Notes: generated from the sequence alone by a model not told the origin. 64,000 nucleotides of DNA from Methylotetracoccus oryzae (GCF_006175985.1 NZ_SRSH01000001.1:528853-592852); one strand, 5' to 3'; positions 36,059-44,345 are shown, numbered from the stretch's first letter. Numbers and translations are program-made.

Positions 36059-36784
36059 TCACCACAACGACAGATCGGTCGCGAAATCGGTCGTCACGAC
36101 CGGTGTGCATTCATCGTCGGCCGGCCGGCACGGCGTGACCGGCACCGCCTCGAGCTGCTGTTGTTCGCCAAGCCGGAAACTCAGCGGCACGGGCGGATCC
36201 GATTCCTTCGCGTAGGTCAGCTGCACCTGGAAGTGCACGAAATCGAATTTCTCCCGGTCGGCATAGAAGATCATGTCGCGGGAAATCGATTCGCCGGGAA
36301 ACAGCACCGACTCACCCACCGCCTGCCCGTCATCCAACTGCGCCGCTCCCTTGAACAGAATCCCATGACGCAAGATGACCTCCTGCTCCGGTGCCGAGTA
36401 ATAGCGTGCCGACGTAATGCGGTTCGAGCGGCTCAGCTCGAGTTCCGGCTCGGGGCCGGGCCAGATCTTGTCCGCGAACGCGACCTTGCTGCCGATCAGG
36501 TTGTAGGTCAGCGCCAGCAGACGGACGCCGGTATGCCCGACGTTGGTCCGCGTCACGGTCGAGCGGATTGCTACCTGATCGCCCTTGTGCCCCACCTCCG
36601 CCAGCGTGCTCGTCACCGACAGGCTGGGCGGCTCCTGGCTCGGCGCGATCTTGGCCTGGTAGATAAACGTGTACACCGCCCAGGCACCCGCCGCGACGAT
36701 GGCCACCGTCTGCACGATGTTGTTGGCCGCCTCGGCACCGAAGCGCCAACGCCGGGAGGATTCGGGTTCGCTCTGCTGTTTCAT
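36059..36784 (-). CDS. unassigned single-pass membrane protein (241 aa)
   Basis: From the ATG at 36784 (GTG at 36793 also possible; no strong ribosome site for either) the protein has a polar N-terminus with RRWRFGAE, one membrane helix (NIVQTVAIVAAGAWAVYTFI) and a beta-rich extracytoplasmic or cytoplasmic domain of about 190 residues with PSLSVTSTLAEVG and SISRDMIFYADREKF. No family recognised. It ends 14 bp from REP array 3 and is divergent from the Rpn nuclease gene. Confidence 0.65.
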   Translation of the reverse strand: MKQQSEPESSRRWRFGAEAANNIVQTVAIVAAGAWAVYTFIYQAKIAPSQEPPSLSVTSTLAEVGHKGDQVAIRSTVTRTNVGHTGVRLLALTYNLIGSKVAFADKIWPGPEPELELSRSNRITSARYYSAPEQEVILRHGILFKGAAQLDDGQAVGESVLFPGESISRDMIFYADREKFDFVHFQVQLTYAKESDPPVPLSFRLGEQQQLEAVPVTPCRPADDECTPVVTTDFATDLSLW

Positions 36785-36885
36785 GCGGGGCACGGACTGA
36801 TTTCAGTGACTTGCGGCCGGATCTGCCGTCGCCGTCATTGTACCGGACCCGGCTGCGCTGGCCCCCGTGGTGGCATAAACGGCGC

Positions 36886-37836
36886 ATGGCAAAGCCCGTC
36901 AATCCCCACGACCGGTTCTTCAAGGAGGCGTTCAGCCGCAAGGATGTCGCCGCCTCGTTCCTGCGTCATCACCTGACGGCTGACCTCGCCGGACTGATAC
37001 AGCCTGACAGCCTCGAGATTCGCAAGGACAGCTTTGTCGATCCGGGACTCGCGGAGCATCATTCCGATCTGCTCTATGCCGTGCGCTGGCTGAACGGCGA
37101 GCCGGGTTATGTCCACGTGCTGTTTGAACACAAGAGCCACCCCGAACGGCGCATCGCACTCGATCTGATGCGCTACATCACCCGCATCGCCGAGCAAACG
37201 CTGAAGGCCGGCCATGCGGGATTGTTGCCGGCCATCCTGCCGGTGGTTGTCTATCACGGGCGTCAGCCCTGGAACATCCCGCTCGACTCGCGTGCCCTGT
37301 TCGATGCCCCCGGCGCGTTCGATCCGTTCATTCCCGCGTTCCGTTACCTGCTGACCGACCTTTCGGCCTATTCGGACGAGGAACTCCAGGGCGATGCGCT
37401 GTTGCGCGTCGCTCTGCTCGTGCTCAAGTACATATTCAGCCCGCAGCTGGGCGAGCGCCTGCCCGGTATACCGACGCTACTCGCCAACCTGGCAGAACAG
37501 CGAAGCGGCCTGGATTATCTCTACACCGTGCTGCGCAACGTCGCCAGCGGCGCCCCGCACTTGAGCCGCGCGGCACTGTCCGAATCCGTACAACGCATTT
37601 TCACCCGAGGCAACGAATTCATGTCGACGATCGCCGAAGAATGGGTCCGCGAAGGACTGTCGGAAGGACGCCGCGAAGAAGCCGCGGCCCTGGTCAAACG
37701 CTTGCTCGCCAGCCGCTTCGGCGACCTGCCCGATTGGGTCGACGCGCGACTGCAAACGGCGAGCCTCGCCCGCCTCGAAGACTATGCGGTCCGCGTGCTG
37801 GACGCCGCCAGCCTGGAAGCCGTACTGGCCGACTGA
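36886..37836 (+). CDS. Rpn-family recombination-promoting nuclease / putative transposase
   Basis: The 316-aa protein (ATG at 36886; the frame is open from 36811) opens MAKPVNPHDRFFKEAFSRKD, the DxxFKxxF signature of Rpn/YhgA-like proteins. The PD-(D/E)XK core is visible in HHSDLLYAVRW (catalytic Asp) and YVHVLFEHKSHPERR (E-x-K). The C-terminal third (EEWVREGLSEGRREEAAALV and on) matches the DUF4351-like tail. Rpn proteins are Ca/Mg-dependent nucleases that stimulate RecA-independent recombination; several now have anti-phage or toxin roles. Its place beside REP arrays suits an accessory-region gene. Confidence 0.9.
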   Translation: MAKPVNPHDRFFKEAFSRKDVAASFLRHHLTADLAGLIQPDSLEIRKDSFVDPGLAEHHSDLLYAVRWLNGEPGYVHVLFEHKSHPERRIALDLMRYITRIAEQTLKAGHAGLLPAILPVVVYHGRQPWNIPLDSRALFDAPGAFDPFIPAFRYLLTDLSAYSDEELQGDALLRVALLVLKYIFSPQLGERLPGIPTLLANLAEQRSGLDYLYTVLRNVASGAPHLSRAALSESVQRIFTRGNEFMSTIAEEWVREGLSEGRREEAAALVKRLLASRFGDLPDWVDARLQTASLARLEDYAVRVLDAASLEAVLAD

Positions 37837-37906
37837 GGGCGCCGGGCCGTAACCCCCGCCACGGCCTACCCGCTGCCATGACAAATACAGCGATCTAGCC
37901 AGGACC

Positions 37907-38002
37907 GTAGGGCGGATAAGCCGTCAGGCGCATCCGCGGAATCCATCCTCGGCGGATGCGTCCGCCCCTCGCTTCCGCTCAGGGCTGGCTTATCCGCCCT
38001 AC
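37907..38002 (+). repeat. 96-bp palindrome-ended element (GTAGGGCGGATAAGCC type)
   Basis: The element starts GTAGGGCGGATAAGCC and ends with its exact complement GGCTTATCCGCCCTAC, a 16-bp perfect terminal inverted repeat. An internal pair GGCGCATCCGCGGA / GGCGGATGCGTCCGCC strengthens the fold. Only one copy occurs in this window. The same terminal sequence is, to my recollection, a dispersed repeat in several proteobacteria. It lies downstream of the Rpn gene, convergent with the next minus-strand gene. Confidence 0.85.
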
Positions 38003-38093
38003 CACTGAGTTCCGGGGTCCCACCCGGAACGACGCGGGCGTCGCTGACAGGGTTCTCCTTCCGCACCGTAACCCCACATCCCGCGCAGCTCTG

Positions 38094-40232
38094 TTATCTG
38101 GAGCGCAGCGGGGAGCCCGGTACCGGTCGTGGCAGCACGATGGCCGCCAATCGCCGCGACGCGGCCACGGACCGCTCGGCGGCCGCGCGTAACCCCGCGC
38201 CTTCGATCTGTGGCAGCACCGTCGCCGCCGCATCGCTCATGAACGCGGTGGCCAAGCGTTCGACCACGGCAGTCAGCACCCGGTCCTTCTCGTCCGGCGC
38301 GGCGATGCGTTCCGCCGCGCGCAGCGCATCCGTGACATAGCCGTCGGCACGGGAGCGATCCCCGGCCAGGAACTGCGCCGCCGCGAGCCGCCCGAGCACG
38401 TCGGCCTGTTCCGCCGGATCGGCCACTTCGCGCGAGCGCGCATCCGCCTGAGCGAAGGCTGCCGCGCCATCGAGTCGCACCCGCGTTCGCGCCAGCCCCA
38501 ACCAGGCTTGGCCCCGCGCGGCGTATCCCTGCACCGTCAGCCGATCCACGAGTTCCGCACCCCAGGTCAGCTGATCCCCGTTCAACGCCGTCCGCGCGAG
38601 CGCGAACACGGCTGCATCGCGCCCGGGCCCCGCGGGCAGGCGCCGGATGGCATCCCAGGCCGCACCGAAATCGTCCAGCGCCGCGTGCGCCAGCGCGAGG
38701 CGTGCGCCGACGTCCGCCCGCGCATCCGCCTTGGGCAGGGCCGCCAACTGCCGCGCCACATGATCCAGCGCTGCCAGCGCGTTGGCGCGCCGGCCCGCCA
38801 ACGCATAACGCTCGGCCAGCGCGCAAATCGCCTGCAGCCGGTCCGCCGGACTACGCAGCCCCAGGACTTCGGCATTGGCCTTGCGGAACAGCGCATCGGC
38901 ATCGTCCGGCCGCAGACCCCGCGCCGCTTGCACGGCCAGCGCTGCCAGACCGGCGCCGCGTCCGGCGGCATCCGGCAACTGCCCTGCCAGCGCCAGACCG
39001 CGGTCAAATGCCTCGTCGGCCCCCTTCCGGTCCCCCAACACGAAGCGCACATAGGCCAGCGTCGCGGCCGCATTCACCGCCGGCAGCCCAGTCAACCCGC
39101 TCGCGGCCCGTTCCTGCATTTCGGCGGCGACTGCCGCCGCCTTGCTCGCATCGCGCAGGGCCAGGAAATGCAGCGCCAGTTGCCCCAAGGCTTCGAGCGG
39201 ATCGGCCGCAGCGCTTGCGTCCGCTATCATCGCCGCCCGCACCACGACCGGATCGACCACGAAACGCGGCGGCTTGGCAACGACGCGCTCGCCGCCCTGA
39301 GCCGGCAGCACCGCACCGCCCGCCCCCGCATCGGACAGCACCGGGTCTAACGTGGCAGGCGCGGCACCGTTCAAAGGCATCACACCGGCGCCCAGTGGAT
39401 CAATCGGCAGCCCTTGCGCGCCGGCTGCCAACGAAGTCGCCGGATCGGCCGACCCATCCCCCTGCATCGCGGCGACCAGTTCCATTCCAGGGTCAGCCGG
39501 AATGTCCCCGCCCACCGCCGGTGTCACCGTGTCTGCTGCCGCGAAGACATCGGCCGAATCCGCGCCCCGGTCGCCGAACCGCCCGGCGAGCTGCGATGCG
39601 CCCAGCCCGACCAACAGTCCGGCCAGCAGCAGGCCGCTCGCTGCACCCGCCAGTCGGGCGCGACTGTTGATCACCGAAGGCAAACCCAGCTCGCGGCGGA
39701 CCTCGTCTTCGACCTGCCGCGCCAGCGCCTGTCGCGCGATGCGTTCGGCTTCCTCCCGGGCCTCCGCCTCCTCGGCCTTCATCTTGGCCAAAAGGCGCTG
39801 GCGCAGGCGTTCGCGCTGCTTTTGCTCCTGCGTGTACTGCCCGTATTTCGCAAACACGATGTCGCAGGACGGACAGACCTCCGGCAAGACCTCGCCCGGC
39901 TCGGTGGTGATCTCGGTCCCGCAGTTCGGACAGACCAGGGTCTCGGACCGCGCTTTCTCTTCTTCCAGCGGGACCAATTCGAACTGGTGAGTTCCCCGCG
40001 ACGCCGGCTGGTAGTTGCTGCGAATGCCGATGCGGAACAGCGCCGCCTGCAGGGCCCTGGCTTCCTCTTCCAGAAGCTGCTGCCGCAGGATCACATTGGG
40101 CCGGTTCAACACGGCCTCGGCCTGCGGCAACTCGATGCCGAGCAGACGCGCCAGTCCGAGCGCCGCGAGTTCGCGAGCGTCCTCCTGCTCCGCAACGCCG
40201 AAATACAGCAAATCGTACCGCTGAGTCTTCAT
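38094..40232 (-). CDS. 712-aa zinc-ribbon membrane protein with helical-repeat C-terminus
   Basis: The ATG at 40232 has AGGA six bases upstream. Order: a small N-terminal alpha/beta domain (1-75, with LARLLGIELPQAEAVLNRPN), a zinc ribbon (CPNCGTEITTEPGE ... CPSCDIVFAKY, about 100-130), a charged coiled coil (about 130-185), one membrane helix (RLAGAASGLLLAGLLVGLGA, about 200), a low-complexity Ala/Gly/Asp linker, then about 370 residues of Ala-rich TPR-like helical repeats. The repeats suggest protein binding on the far side of the membrane. No close family recognised; the tail may serve as a scaffold. Confidence 0.75.
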   Translation of the reverse strand: MKTQRYDLLYFGVAEQEDARELAALGLARLLGIELPQAEAVLNRPNVILRQQLLEEEARALQAALFRIGIRSNYQPASRGTHQFELVPLEEEKARSETLVCPNCGTEITTEPGEVLPEVCPSCDIVFAKYGQYTQEQKQRERLRQRLLAKMKAEEAEAREEAERIARQALARQVEDEVRRELGLPSVINSRARLAGAASGLLLAGLLVGLGASQLAGRFGDRGADSADVFAAADTVTPAVGGDIPADPGMELVAAMQGDGSADPATSLAAGAQGLPIDPLGAGVMPLNGAAPATLDPVLSDAGAGGAVLPAQGGERVVAKPPRFVVDPVVVRAAMIADASAAADPLEALGQLALHFLALRDASKAAAVAAEMQERAASGLTGLPAVNAAATLAYVRFVLGDRKGADEAFDRGLALAGQLPDAAGRGAGLAALAVQAARGLRPDDADALFRKANAEVLGLRSPADRLQAICALAERYALAGRRANALAALDHVARQLAALPKADARADVGARLALAHAALDDFGAAWDAIRRLPAGPGRDAAVFALARTALNGDQLTWGAELVDRLTVQGYAARGQAWLGLARTRVRLDGAAAFAQADARSREVADPAEQADVLGRLAAAQFLAGDRSRADGYVTDALRAAERIAAPDEKDRVLTAVVERLATAFMSDAAATVLPQIEGAGLRAAAERSVAASRRLAAIVLPRPVPGSPLRSR

Positions 40233-40394
40233 GGCTTTCCTTGGGGTCATGACCGGGATACGGATAGGAAGATAGCAGGCAGGCGCTGCGCGGGGGACGT
40301 GGATAGCCGCCGGCTATGGGGCGAGGCGGCCAAGGGGACTGAGGTTTGCCTCTAGAGAGTCAGCGCGCGCGAATCCCGGCCCCCCATTGCTTGC

Positions 40395-40423
40395 GTTCGG
40401 CTGGGGGCGACCCCCAGCCGAAC
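40395..40423. other. perfect 13-bp-stem hairpin upstream of pilA
   Basis: GTTCGGCTGGGGG, loop CGA, CCCCCAGCCGAAC form a perfect stem. There is no T-run on either side. It sits 170 bp before the pilA promoter in a divergent region, so it could be a protein-binding palindrome or a barrier between divergent units. Confidence 0.5.
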
Positions 40424-40573
40424 GGGTGACGAAAAGCGTCACTTCCTGACCCGGTCCGTCGATCACCCAGGACGGTGCCGGATCAGAGACATCAATCACG
40501 CCACGTCGGCTGCCAAAGCCCTTGCCCAGCAGCCATGCGGCTTACAGCGTAAACAAGGGCGATAAAACATCGC

Positions 40574-40590
40574 TTGGCACGGTTACTGAT
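40574..40590 (+). promoter_or_regulatory. sigma54-like promoter of pilA
   Basis: TTGGCACGGTTACTGAT matches the -24 block TTGGCACG fully (GG at 40576-40577), and the -12 dinucleotide, 10 bases on, is GA at 40588-40589 instead of GC. Transcription would start near 40600 and leave about 45 nt before the pilin ATG. Pilin genes are classically RpoN/PilR-dependent, which raises the likelihood despite the -12 mismatch. Confidence 0.6.
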
Positions 40591-40645
40591 TACTAAGGGC
40601 ATGGGAGTACAAACACCCATTCACAACATTCAACCGGAGACGACC

Positions 40646-41119
40646 ATGAACGCATTAAACCAACTGAAACGCCCGCCGGTTACCTCCGGTCAACAGGGCT
40701 TCACCTTGATCGAATTGATGATCGTCGTGGCGATCGTCGGTATTTTGGCAGCTATCGCGATTCCTGCGTATCAGGATTACACCATTCGCGCGCGAGTCTC
40801 AGAAGGCTTGGCAATCGCTAGCGCTGCCAAGACAAACGTCGCAGAGAATGCAGCCTCGGCCGCCGCCGACCTCGGTGCTGGCTGGACCTCTCCCGCAGCG
40901 ACGACTAACGTATCCGGCGTCGCTATTACCGCCGCTACGGGCGTAATCACGGTGACTTATACCGCCAGGGCAGGTGGAGCGAACGGTGCTGATACCCTTA
41001 CCCTTACGCCTACCTCCGGGGGTAATGCACTTGCAATAAACACAGCACCTACAGACGCCATAGTCTGGGCATGCTCAGGCACGCTTGCTGCCCGCTATCG
41101 CCCAGCGAACTGCCGCTAA
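40646..41119 (+). CDS. pilA: type IV major pilin (PilA-like)
   Basis: The 157-aa prepilin has a long leader ending in Gly, then the N-methylation site and hydrophobic spine [20 protein letters not shown] with Glu5 after the cleaved G. The leader ([18 protein letters not shown]) is 18 residues, longer than the usual 6-7. The C-terminal pair of Cys (WACSGT ... PANCR) would form the D-loop disulfide. A CCGGAG ribosome site precedes the ATG at 40646. A sigma54-like promoter lies upstream and a strong terminator follows at 41158. Role: monomer of the pilus used for twitching, adhesion or DNA uptake. Confidence 0.93.
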   Translation: MNALNQLKRPPVTSGQQGFTLIELMIVVAIVGILAAIAIPAYQDYTIRARVSEGLAIASAAKTNVAENAASAAADLGAGWTSPAATTNVSGVAITAATGVITVTYTARAGGANGADTLTLTPTSGGNALAINTAPTDAIVWACSGTLAARYRPANCR

Positions 41120-41157
41120 GTCTTGACGTCCCTGCTATTGCCTAAATTCAGTCAACC

Positions 41158-41187
41158 AAAGCCCCTCCCCCGAGGGGCTTTTTCTTG
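41158..41187 (+). terminator. Rho-independent terminator of pilA
   Basis: AAAGCCCCTC, loop CCCC, GAGGGGCTTT followed by TTCTT forms a strong GC stem with T-run, 38 bp after the pilA stop. Confidence 0.9.
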
Positions 41188-41209
41188 CCAGGAAAACCGG
41201 AAAACGGGG

Positions 41210-41290
41210 GTCGCGGTAGGGACGGAGATTACTCCCCGCCCCCCCGCACAGATCCGTACGAGCGGAACTACCGCATACGGCTCCTGCCTC
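41210..41290 (-). mobile_element. group II intron 3' remnant (domains V and VI)
   Basis: Read on the minus strand, 41283-41250 gives the domain V hairpin: 5' arm GAGCCGTATGCGGT, loop AGTT, 3' arm CCGCTCGTACGGATC, including the catalytic AGC triad. It is followed by a GC-rich domain VI-like hairpin ending CCTACCGCGAC near 41212. No reverse-transcriptase/maturase frame and no 5' domain is found upstream on the minus strand, so only the 3' end survives. The sequence is closest to bacterial class C introns by recollection. Confidence 0.75.
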
Positions 41291-41618
41291 AGGTCATGAC
41301 GCGAAGCGCACCGTCGGATACGGATGACGCTGCTTAACCGACGGGAAGTATTTCCGAACCAGCTTGTTACACCTCGAAGAAAACGGGGACAGACCACGGT
41401 TTCAAGGCGGAGAGTGAAAAAGCCAGCGTAGCTCCGAATAGCGCCGCGTATTCGGAGGAATGGAAGCGCCAAATTTGTGCGATTACACTACGCTAATCGC
41501 GCCTACGGCCCTCTCCTGGCACCGTCCGACCGGGCCGATGGTCGGTCGTGTCGGCATGAATCCAAACCCACAATTCGCGGTTATCAGTCCGGTTTCAGAC
41601 TGACGTCACTGCTTTCCG
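41291..41618. other. intergenic debris between intron remnant and toxin-antitoxin pair
   Basis: Contains a short block AACGGGGACAGACCACGGTT (about 41384-41403) that resembles the flank of Y1-type transposase genes; a related block (AACAGGGACAGACCAAGGTC) occurs near 43505. Otherwise no gene is supported. Confidence 0.5.
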
Positions 41619-41933
41619 TCAGACTGTCGCCAGCCTTTCAACCGTATCGGGGTAACGCTCGACCAAGCGAATCAACAATGCGGCTTGGGCATTCGGACGC
41701 GCCCGACCCTGCTCCCAATTTTCCAGGGTGCGCGCGTTAGTCCGCAGATAGCGTGCAAACACCGGGCGGGATAGCTGCAGCCGTTCCCGCAGCGCCACCA
41801 ACTCGGCAGCGCTGATTTCCACCGGCTGCGTAACGACCACTTCGTGAGTACGCAGCGTCAGTTTTCCGGTCCGTTCATCCGCCAAGGCCTCGATGCCCTC
41901 GACAAGCTCGGCAAACAGGTTCCGCTTTTTCAT
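41619..41933 (-). CDS. HTH antitoxin / regulator of a RelE-type pair (HigA/NadS-like)
   Basis: The 104-aa protein carries a helix-turn-helix of the HigA/NadS kind in its second half: AAELVALRERLQLSRPVFAR, then LRTNARTLENWEQGRARPNA. The N-terminal half is strand-rich and likely contacts the toxin. Its ATG overlaps the toxin stop codon by 4 nt (ATGA), with toxin first and antitoxin second, the higBA order. It should bind its own promoter and neutralise the toxin. Confidence 0.85.
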   Translation of the reverse strand: MKKRNLFAELVEGIEALADERTGKLTLRTHEVVVTQPVEISAAELVALRERLQLSRPVFARYLRTNARTLENWEQGRARPNAQAALLIRLVERYPDTVERLATV

Positions 41934-42268
41934 CGTCTCGCCTCTAACTCGCGATTTAGCATTTCTTTTGGAGTCTTGCGATCCGTCGCGCTCAGGTCGT
42001 CCAGCGTATCCTTATCATAGAGGGTGAAGAGCCAGAACTGCTGCCCGGTCTTCCACCAGAAGTAGATCACCCGAAGCCCGCCGCGCTTGCCCTTGCTGCG
42101 CCGCGGATCGACTTGGCGAAGCTTCCGCAGCCCGCCGGCACCCTCGATCACGTCACCCGCTTCAGGATTCGATATCAAGGTGTTCTGCAAGGCCCGGAGG
42201 CCTTCGTCCGTCAAAAACTCTGCTCTGTGGCGGGAGAAGGCAGGCAGTTCTACGAACAAGGCTTTCAT
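41930..42268 (-). CDS. RelE/HigB-like type II toxin
   Basis: The 112-aa basic protein has the RelE-fold pattern: LRALQNTLISNPEAGDVIEG, then GGLRKLRQVDPRRSKGKRGG with the basic core, then LRVIYFWWKTGQQFWLFTLY strands and a KDTLDDLSATDRKT helix. The group is the NadS-paired RelE-like toxins (mRNA interferase-type). The gene is upstream of and overlapping the HTH antitoxin. No obvious ribosome site was noted; autoregulation by the pair is expected. Confidence 0.88.
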   Translation of the reverse strand: MKALFVELPAFSRHRAEFLTDEGLRALQNTLISNPEAGDVIEGAGGLRKLRQVDPRRSKGKRGGLRVIYFWWKTGQQFWLFTLYDKDTLDDLSATDRKTPKEMLNRELEARR

Positions 42269-42320
42269 GACTCATGTATACGCAAGTTACGGATACTTGG
42301 CAAGCTCGGACAGCAGAACG

Positions 42321-42440
42321 CAAAAACGGGGTCGGGTTGCTTTTTTGCATCATCTTTCGCCTTTCTTGACCGCCCCTGTTGAACACTTCTGGCTCGTCGG
42401 CCGGCCATCGCCTCGATCTCCTTCTGAAACGTGCTCGATC
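42321..42440 (-). mobile_element. 3' remnant 1 of a REP-associated (Y1/RAYT-type) transposase gene
   Basis: On the minus strand this reads STFQKEIEAMAGRRAR followed by SVQQGRSRKAKDDAKK. F-x-x-E-I-E-x-M-x-GRR and a basic tail are how REP-associated tyrosine transposases end. The catalytic HUH and Tyr regions are absent. Two further copies (43879-44019, 46252-46394) share the same 100-plus bp with substitutions, including the CGACCCC flank after the stop region. Confidence 0.65.
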
Positions 42441-42548
42441 AGAAGGGAGAACGTGGCCTGGCTCCGGTAGCGAGCCTACTTCAGGGAGCGGCGTCGGTTC
42501 GTTGCCAGGGGCCCAGCCCTCTCGCGAACGGGCGGAAATCAGGACGGT

Positions 42549-42600
42549 GGTCTGTTCGCCCGGAGGGCCGGGCTCCTACAGGGTGCGGTTTAGGCAGATC
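42549..42600 (-). repeat. solitary REP with GGGTGCGGTTT tail
   Basis: One minus-oriented REP (GTTCGCCCGGAGGGCCGGGC, then TCCTACA) followed by the tail GGGTGCGGTTTAGGCAGATC. The same REP-plus-tail junction occurs at 44265, 45357, 46540 and 49437, which shows that the tail belongs to the repeat. Confidence 0.8.
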
Positions 42601-42816
42601 CCAAGACAGGCGGCCAAGAAAGTGGCGGCAATCGGGGTCAGCGTGATTTTTCGCGGGCTTCCAAAGCGGCGATAGACGGCGGCAGTCTGCTCGATCCACG
42701 CGTCGGATTGGCATCGTAGGGCCGTCGAGGCACGGCCGATTCAGATGGCTTCAGCGTACCAACCCGCGCCCAGCGCGGGCGAAGCCCGCACAGGAAACCC
42801 GCATCGTGGCGCGGGT

Positions 42817-43170
42817 CTATCCGTCAGGTTCAGCGGGAATGATGGCGCGCAATCTTTCAATGAGTTCCGGCAGGTCACGAATAACGGTTTCGAACAGTCG
42901 CGCGTGATCGATGTGCCCGTACTCGTGGGCGAGAATGTTGCGCAAGCCGACGATCTGCCGCCATGGAATCTCAGGATAGGCAGCCCGCGTTGCCTGCGAG
43001 ACATGACGCGCCGCTTCGCCGACGATTTCGACGCTGCGTTCGACCGCGAGGCGGATCACCCGATCCTGATTCCAGGCCGCCTTGTCCCGCCCGGCCAAGA
43101 TCTCCACGGCGTCGCGTGCGGCCTCCAGCATGTCCCACAGATAGGCTGGATCCTCGTCATTCATCGGCAT
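42817..43170 (-). CDS. hepT: HepT-like HEPN toxin (DUF86)
   Basis: The 117-aa helical protein starts at ATG 43170 (GGAG seven bases upstream, inside the end of mntA; 14-nt overlap). It carries the HEPN RNase motif RX4HXY as RNILAHEYGHID near residue 87, preceded by RLAVERSVEIVGEAARHVSQ. HepT toxins cleave RNA and are inactivated by AMP additions to the Tyr of this motif by the partner nucleotidyltransferase. The partner MntA-like gene lies directly upstream. Confidence 0.92.
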   Translation of the reverse strand: MPMNDEDPAYLWDMLEAARDAVEILAGRDKAAWNQDRVIRLAVERSVEIVGEAARHVSQATRAAYPEIPWRQIVGLRNILAHEYGHIDHARLFETVIRDLPELIERLRAIIPAEPDG

Positions 43171-43468
43171 ACAGCGTCTCCAAGTCGCGAGTGACACTGC
43201 GGCGCCGAAACGGATTCTGCAGGATACTCGGTGTAGCGACGTCGACGGTCCGGCCAGGGAACAGCGTCGACAACTCTTCCTGCATTTCGACCAGATCGAA
43301 CAGACTCGCCCTTGAGTCCTCGGCGAACTCTAACAGGAGATCGACATCGCTCTCGGGACGAAAGTCATCACGGGCAGCAGAGCCGAACAGCGACAAACGC
43401 TTGATCCGGTGCTTTCGGCAGAACGCCGCAAGCGCATCCCTGGAAAGGGACAAACTCGGGTTAATCAT
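43157..43468 (-). CDS. mntA: MntA-like minimal nucleotidyltransferase antitoxin
   Basis: The 103-aa protein (ATG 43468; TTG 43486 possible) has the nucleotidyltransferase signature LSLFGSAARDDFRPESDVDL, with GSxAR and the metal-binding Asp pair in SDVDLLLEF, and a third acidic residue later (GRTVDVATP). Together with HepT it forms a type VII toxin-antitoxin module in which MntA adenylylates HepT. It overlaps hepT by 14 nt. Confidence 0.92.
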   Translation of the reverse strand: MINPSLSLSRDALAAFCRKHRIKRLSLFGSAARDDFRPESDVDLLLEFAEDSRASLFDLVEMQEELSTLFPGRTVDVATPSILQNPFRRRSVTRDLETLYADE

Positions 43469-43878
43469 CGGATAATCGCTCACCAAGCGCCTGTTCGCTA
43501 TGGGAAAAACAGGGACAGACCAAGGTCTTCAAGGAAAACCAGCAAATAAGGGACAGTAGCGAACAGGGTAATCATACGGTAGCTCCAGCCTATCAAAAGA
43601 AGGGTCGGGTTAAAAAGGTATTTGGCGACTTGACTTCACAGCACCTGCTCGAAAGATCTTCAGTGGCTCCGCCGCTGCTGCCATCGGCCCTTGAGAGAGG
43701 TGGTGGCGATGGCTGGAGTATCGGTGTCGCACGTTTCGCAGATCCAGACGGATAGCAAGGACGAGACGACGATCGGAAACCGGCCAGCGGCGTCAGCAGG
43801 TATAGGGGAAAGAAGCGACCCCAAGCTCGCACGCATCTAGCCGGCTCGGGTCAATAGGACGAAACCGGAAAAGGCGCG
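43469..43878. other. intergenic region with degraded transposon flank
   Basis: Contains AACAGGGACAGACCAAGGTC near 43505 (a relative of the block at 41384) and about 300 bp without recognisable features before transposase remnant 2. Confidence 0.45.
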
Positions 43879-44019
43879 GAAAAGAGGTCGGGTTAATTTT
43901 TTGCACCATCTTTCGCCGTTCTTGACCGCCCCTGTGGAACATTTCTGGCGCGTCGGCCGCCCATCGCCTCGATCTCCTGCGGAAACTCGCTTGATCCGAA
44001 TGCGCATTCCCTTTTGTTG
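43879..44019 (-). mobile_element. 3' remnant 2 of a REP-associated transposase gene
   Basis: On the minus strand the coding frame reads FPQEIEAMGGRRARNVPQGR then SRTAKDGAKN and a TAA stop. It is highly similar to remnant 3 (46252-46394), with homology continuing 5' to TCCCTTTTGTTGT where a REP array begins directly. The catalytic part of the gene is missing, apparently replaced by the REP array. Confidence 0.7.
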
Positions 44020-44345
44020 TAGGCGCCGAGCCCTCTCGGCGAATCCGGGCTGATCAGGGAAGCGGTCTGTTCGCCCAGGGGGCTGGGCTCCTACAGGGTG
44101 GGCAGCGGTTTTTGGTAGGAGCCGAGCCCTCGCGGCGAAGCGGCGATGATCAGGGCGGTGGTTGGTTCGCCCAGGGGGCTGGGCTCCTACAGGTGAGGCA
44201 TCGGTACCTTTGGAGGAGCCGAGCGCTCTCGGCGAAGCGGCGTTGATCGGGGCAGTGGTCAGTTCGCCCGGAGGGCCGGGCTCCTACAGGGTGCGGTTTC
44301 GGCAGATCCTGCCACAATGCCACCGGCCGGTCGGGTTTCAACCGG
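44017..44345 (-). repeat. REP/BIME array 5 (about 3 units) plus tail and GTCGGGTTTCAACC palindrome
   Basis: Alternating REPs: TGTAGGCGCCGAGCCCTCTC (44018), minus-oriented GCCCAGGGGGCTGGGCTC (44072), TAGGAGCCGAGCCCTCGC (44116), minus copy (44169), GGAGGAGCCGAGCGCTCTC (44213), minus copy ending CTCCTACA (44288). The tail GGGTGCGGTTTCGGCAGATC and a second palindrome type (GTCGGGTTTCAACCGGAC) close the array. The last palindrome supplies the stop codon of the HEPN pseudogene. Confidence 0.88.

Larger units (their letters stand above)
40233..40645. other. intergenic region upstream of pilA
   Basis: It holds a 13-bp perfect hairpin (40395-40423) and the sigma54-like pilA promoter (40574-40590). 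Divergent genes on both sides mean at least one more promoter for the 712-aa membrane protein, which I could not place. Confidence 0.6.
42269..42816. other. repeat-bearing intergenic region
   Basis: Holds transposase remnant 1 (42321-42440) and a single REP with tail (42551-42600). From 42601 to 42816 nothing convincing is seen apart from GC-rich spacer with a short GCCCGCGCC repeat (about 42760-42815, CCCGCGCCCAGCGCGGGC palindrome). Confidence 0.5.

Noticed and set aside
35513..36976. 487-codon plus-strand frame and a 156-codon minus frame through 35.5-36.1 kb with repeated peptide units
   Set aside because: The peptide repeats are translations of the 96-bp REP array; a multiple of three in unit length keeps the frame open.
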